Source: Pammene aurita (taxonomy: Eukaryota > Arthropoda > Insecta > Lepidoptera > Tortricidae). Taken from it: a stretch of 64,000 nt of DNA. The stretch's first letter is position 1. Every line of letters starts with the position of its first letter. This document shows, piece by piece, positions 60,229 through 64,000 of the stretch. The stretch is taken from contig OX352295.1 in assembly GCA_947086415.1 (NCBI GenBank), forward strand, positions 8,625,501-8,689,500, read 5' to 3'. The notes beneath the pieces are model-generated. The model was not told the origin of the DNA. It saw only the letters and a list, made by a program, of their open reading frames with translations, and did no database searches. The position numbers were made by a program, and so were the translations under genes.

Positions 60229-60509
60229 GTGCGTGCTGGTAGCCTGGTGGTAAGACGTCCGACTTTCAATCCGGACGTCTCGGGTTCAAACCCCAACGGT
60301 ATGAACGGAATATAATTTGATTTTTACCAGTTGCTTTTCGGTGAAGGAAAACATCGTAAGGAAACCGGACCTAATCCCGATAAGGCCTAGTTTCCCCTCT
60401 GGGTTGGAAAGTCAGTCAGTCCCTTTCGTAATATCTAGTGCCCACGCAAGTTCATAGAATTAGGTTGTCAAGCGGACCCCAAGCCGGGACAAACGCTAGA
60501 AGGAAGAAG
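60229..60509 (+). mobile_element. tRNA-derived SINE next to the ey splice acceptor
   Basis: The head has A-box-like TAGCCTGGTGGTAAGACG and B-box GGGTTCAAACCCC, then the core GTGAAGGAAAACATCGTAAG. It ends CCGGGACAAACGCTAGAAGG. The same family is at 34565 and, split, at 9049/13691. It begins about 35-40 bp upstream (in gene direction) of the exon, leaving almost no native branch-point region. Confidence 0.78.
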
Positions 60510-60596
60510 TTTTGAACCGAGAAGTAAGGGAGCTAAATGTGTACACAAAAATCTGCTCGTCTAAGCAAAATTCAGAGGTTCAAGAATAACTGGATA

Positions 60597-60739
60597 CAAC
60601 AACACAGTGAATCCTCCTTTTGTAAAGGGTTGGCAACGTGCATGTGATATCTCTGGAGTTGCAGGCATCCATAGCTACGGTAGCTGCTTACCATCAGGCG
60701 GGCCGTATGCTTGTTTGCCACCATCGTGGTATTTAAAAA
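60597..60739 (+). mobile_element. LINE 3' tail (copy 4)
   Basis: Same block as at 7485 and 43660: GTTGGCAACGTGCATGTGA ... CAGGCGGGCCGTATGCTTG, with a trailing A-run. Confidence 0.7.
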
Positions 60740-60889
60740 AAATACCTATGTGAATTTACCTACTTCTTGGTAATAAGATTTGCAGTCGAAATTTCATCAT
60801 TAGATTCTTCTGGATAGTAGAAGTGATATACCTATAGGTACATAGGTAGCCAAGATGAAAACCTAATGTGATTTTTTTTTCTGTTCTAA

Positions 60890-61430
60890 TACCATAATTT
60901 ATTTAATTGAACAAAAGGCTTTTTGAATTAGATGATTAAACACTGATTTTCTAAATAATGTAAAATCATCAGTAAAAGTATTAAATAATTTAATTGCCAT
61001 GCCATTAACGTTATTCCTGGTCATTGAAAGGTTTGTCTTTGGTGTGTATAAATTACATATGTAATCTTGATTTGATTTGATCGTTTTAAAACATGTCGAG
61101 CGCTTTTTAACAAATACACATTTCATAAATATACATTACAGGTAATATAATTTTTTTTTGTTTTTCATTAAATGTCTGCGAGGACCCAAACGCTCCACTC
61201 TACATATGGTTCTCAAGCAATCGTTTTGGATTTGAAAAGTTATATGTACTTCCACTGAATTTCCCCATATAATTAAGCCATACCTCGAAAGGGATGCCAC
61301 ATAACCGTGATATGCCAAAAGGGCGGCTGCTGCTGATACCATATTTCGAATACGATAAAGCACATATAAAAAACGTATTCTCGAGACCCAGACAGATTAC
61401 TAACTGATGACTATTCTCGAGTAGCAAAAC
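60890..61430 (-). pseudogene. LINE reverse-transcriptase C-terminal region, frameshifted
   Basis: Fragments read LLAYHGYVASLSRYGLIIWG and FQIQNDCLRTICRVERLGPR. After a break, LYTPKTNLSMTRNNVNGMAI and FRKSVFNHLIQKAFCSI follow. The order and the S-x-x-x-Y-G-x-x-x-W-G and C-T/L-P-R blocks match the region after the polymerase in Jockey/CR1-like LINEs. At least one frameshift and stops are present. Confidence 0.7.
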
Positions 61431-61489
61431 ATCAAAAAAGTTGTTTAGTTATGAGTGTGATGATATATAATAAAATACCTGTTTAATTT

Positions 61490-61825
61490 CGTACCATGGA
61501 TATTATGCTGTTTAAAAATAAGTTACATGAATGGCTTAGTAATAAAAATTATTACAGTTTGAAAGATTTTCTTGAAATAGGTACCTGTATTAAATTAAAT
61601 ATGATTATAATATTCCTATTTGCAAGATTTTTATATTTTTCAAAGATGTATGTACCTAGTAAATTAAAGCCATAGCATTATATTAATTAAGTGCCTTTAC
61701 GAATATGTATAGAAAAATTATACAATATTAGTTTTAAGTTACCCATAAATTACTATAAGTACCAATCATTAAGACCTTGTACTGTAATGCTTACCGCAAA
61801 TAAATTATCTTTATCTTTATCTTAT
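61490..61825 (+). pseudogene. LINE C-terminus with (TTATCT)n tail
   Basis: Codons near 61508..61580 read MLFKNKLHEWLSNKNYYSLK, a typical LINE C-terminal end. About 200 bp of 3' UTR follow, with AATAAA and the tandem tail TTATCTTTATCTTTATCTTA at 61806..61825. It is oriented head-to-head with the fragment at 60890..61430. Confidence 0.7.
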
Positions 61826-62096
61826 CGCGTAGAATATCGATATGGCATTTACAATTACAAAATTTGGCAATATTTATGCCAAGGAATAATGCCGAATTTA
61901 TTTCTTCAATTTTTGAACCATTACATTTAATATCTATGTCAATATGTACCGAAGTGAACATATGGGTTTAAACAATTTATTGGCAGAAAACAAGATACAT
62001 AAGAAAATAAAACTAAGCTTTACCTATAAATTAATACTAAAATTAAAAATAAATGCTAATTAAAGTAAATAAACCTAAAAATATCAAAAAAATTAG
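61826..62096. other. unassigned spacer
   Basis: Nothing recognised. Confidence 0.3.
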
Positions 62097-62583
62097 GTGC
62101 CCGCGGCATGGTGCCAAGGATGCTGGCAGCATTTCCCCGCTGTATTGCAATGCTGGAATGCGTTGCGCGAGGAAGCTGTCAGCTCGTCGGTCACCAGTAG
62201 AGTCGATCAATCTTTTCGACATCTCTTTGAAAAGTTGACGAGTCCTGGGACCCCACGGACCAAGGGTCTCGACTCAGAACGGCATGAAAAAGTAAGCGGA
62301 GCCGAGTCCCCGGTATTAAGAGGTCTTTAGTTTGCGGCCGCTTTAGCCGCCGCACCTACCTGCTTACTTGTTCCGATAATGTGGGAAGGGGCCAGTGTGT
62401 CCACGCAAGTAGCGTCCCACACTAGAACCCTTCCCACACTCCAGGGAATGAGGGACATGCCGTCCGGTCTCTTGCCGTCGTCCCTGGCTATGCCAGTTGG
62501 TTCCATTAAGGTGGGTACGTTGACGGTAGCAAGAGACCGGCGGATAATATCATTCAGTGAAGCGTCACAGATTATACGAGTAT
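62097..62583 (-). pseudogene. degenerate retrotransposon-associated coding fragment
   Basis: The minus strand reads SLNDIIRRSLATVNVPTLME, then RDDGKRPDGMSLIPWSVGR, VLVWDATCVDTLAPSHI. After stops and shifts, VETLGPWGPRTRQLFKEMSK and STGDRRADSFLAQRI follow. This D-G-K-R-P-D-G ... V-W-D-x-T-C-V-D-T-L-A-x-S-H pattern is a C-terminal segment found repeatedly in animal reverse-transcriptase-derived sequences. Locally GC-rich, several stops, no intact frame. Confidence 0.75.
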
Positions 62584-62620
62584 AATAGTTCTTACGAACA
62601 TATATGAATCACTCATAGAA

Positions 62621-63474
62621 AAAAACTTTTTACAAAAAAATAAATAAACCGACTTCAAAAAGGATAAAATAAATTATTATATTATTTATATGCGTTACAA
62701 ACTGATATGTTTGAAGTCGGTGCCAAGCCAAAAAGTTACAATACCGGTCAAATCAGCTTCAAGTCTGAAAATCACAAAACAGTTAATACGAACGAGGCGT
62801 ATGTGTTCAGTGAATTGTTCTTCATACTATAAAACTATTCTAATACGGTATTGACTGCATGTAGGTTTTTATTCAAGTACAGAAAGAAAGTATAATCATG
62901 CGTCTTATGATGTTTGTTAATAAACTTTTTTACTAGTTTTCGGACTAACCATATCTCGAACGGAGCCCGTGCTTCGGTTTGAATTATTTATCCTACTTCA
63001 TCTAAGGTGTAATATCGAAGTGTAAAGGAATTCAATGGCTAGATTGATCTTTCTATACTCAGACACACTGGGTGTGTGGGACCCACCTTTTCAGTAGAAA
63101 AAGGCGCGATATTTAAATTTTCTATGGAAGGTCAACCATACGTGTTTATATATTTTTCTAATTTGCCACCTTTTTCTGATTATTGACAAAGTAGACGTGT
63201 ATCAGAGTATATATAGATGGGTACCACATTTCATCAAAATTGGATTAGTAGTTTAGACGTGAAAATGTAACAGATAGATTCACATTCACCTTTTCAATAT
63301 AAGTAGGAATCGAAATGTTATGTGATTTTCAGACTTGAAGCTGATTTGACCGGTATTGTAACTTTTTGGCTTGGCACCGACTTCAAACATATCAGTTTGT
63401 AACGCATATAAATAATATAATAATTTATTTTATCCTTTTTGAAGTCGGTTTTATTTTTTTGGTAAAAAGTTTTT
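62621..63474. mobile_element. foldback element with ~160-bp inverted arms
   Basis: The arms 62621..about 62781 and about 63315..63474 are inverted copies, including AACCGACTTC-type ends and the block AAGCCAAAAAGTTACAATAC. The ~530-bp middle is non-coding. Total 854 bp. Confidence 0.85.
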
Positions 63475-64000
63475 ATTTTTCCATTTTTAGTGGTTATATA
63501 ATTATCATAATCGGACAACGGTTCTGGCAATAATCGGTGAGGATATAAAGGAAAAAGTTCATGATACGTACTCAATGTAAGGAAAGTTCCACATATCACA
63601 TGTGCCCTTTATCATTAGGTCCACTCCATCAAATTAGTGGTTTTCGAGAGGAAATGCTTGAGTTGCTTAAAAAAAAACAACCAAATCACCATACATGTGC
63701 CATTAAAAATTGAGGAGTTCCCTCAATTCCTCATAGATCCCATCACCAGAACAGCACCAGATTAATGTGGAACCATCTCAAATGTAGTTCCTTTCAAACA
63801 AAAAAGAATTCCTGAAATCGGACCACGGGTCTCGGAGTAATCGCTGAACATCCTACATTAAAAAAAAACATCATCATTATCATCAAAACAACCATCATCA
63901 TGAGGTTCACTTCATCAAATTGGTGGATTTCGTGAGAAAATCCTCGCGTTGCTTAAGAAAACACCTAAATCATCATACATGTGCCTTTAAAAATTGACGA
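63475..64000. repeat. tandem repeat, period about 286 bp, running off the right edge
   Basis: CATCAAATTAGTGG...CATACATGTGCCATTAAAAAT at about 63628..63715 recurs at about 63914..63995 with substitutions. The intervening block contains GAATTCCTGAAATCGGACCA. Probably part of a larger repeat outside the window. Confidence 0.65.

Noticed and set aside
63616..64000. CRISPR-like direct repeats
   Set aside because: Two diverged units with a ~286-bp period in animal DNA. There are no short regular repeats or spacers. It is an ordinary tandem repeat.

Overview
The window looks like lepidopteran (moth or butterfly) nuclear DNA. It is AT-rich and packed with repeats, and only one host gene is visible: the Pax6 orthologue eyeless (ey), on the minus strand. 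Two of its coding exons are present. One (60012..60192) encodes the middle and C-terminal part of the paired domain. The next (4011..4251) encodes the end of the paired domain and the start of the linker before the homeodomain. Both have consensus splice sites and compatible phases, so they bound a single intron of 55,760 bp that fills almost the whole window. The preceding exon would lie beyond 64000 and the homeodomain exons beyond position 1.

The intron and its flanks are a transposable-element landscape. (1) Helitrons with TC...CTAG ends and a 3' hairpin lie at 1..325, 17124..19823, 24154..29460 and probably 59610..59985. The third carries an extra ~1.7 kb segment with the first exon of a Crypton-like tyrosine recombinase gene between 145-bp direct repeats. 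(2) A nest at 7794..14892 has a MITE split by an unclassified lepidopteran repeat, which is split by a hAT-like element with an 8-bp target duplication, which holds a split SINE around a 4.5-kb core. The core contains a MITE, a 1.8-kb 12-bp minisatellite and a 1.4-kb three-stem foldback. (3) A hAT-type MITE with perfect 8-bp target duplications (15078..15598) and an intact mariner with an uninterrupted transposase (15663..16921) follow. (4) A GC-rich, broken R1-clade retrotransposon occupies 50173..53275. (5) LINE 3' fragments, tRNA-derived SINEs, several MITE families and foldback palindromes are scattered throughout.

The paired-domain exon at 60 kb is squeezed between elements: a Helitron-like end lies 26 bp past its splice donor and a SINE begins about 35-40 bp before its acceptor. 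Next to the other exon is a 52-bp, 47/52-identical duplicate of its own 3' end with a premature stop.

No rRNA, functional tRNA, CRISPR or bacterial-style features were seen. Family names for repeats rest on recognition of termini and encoded domains, not on a database search. Stretches with no recognised content are listed as such.
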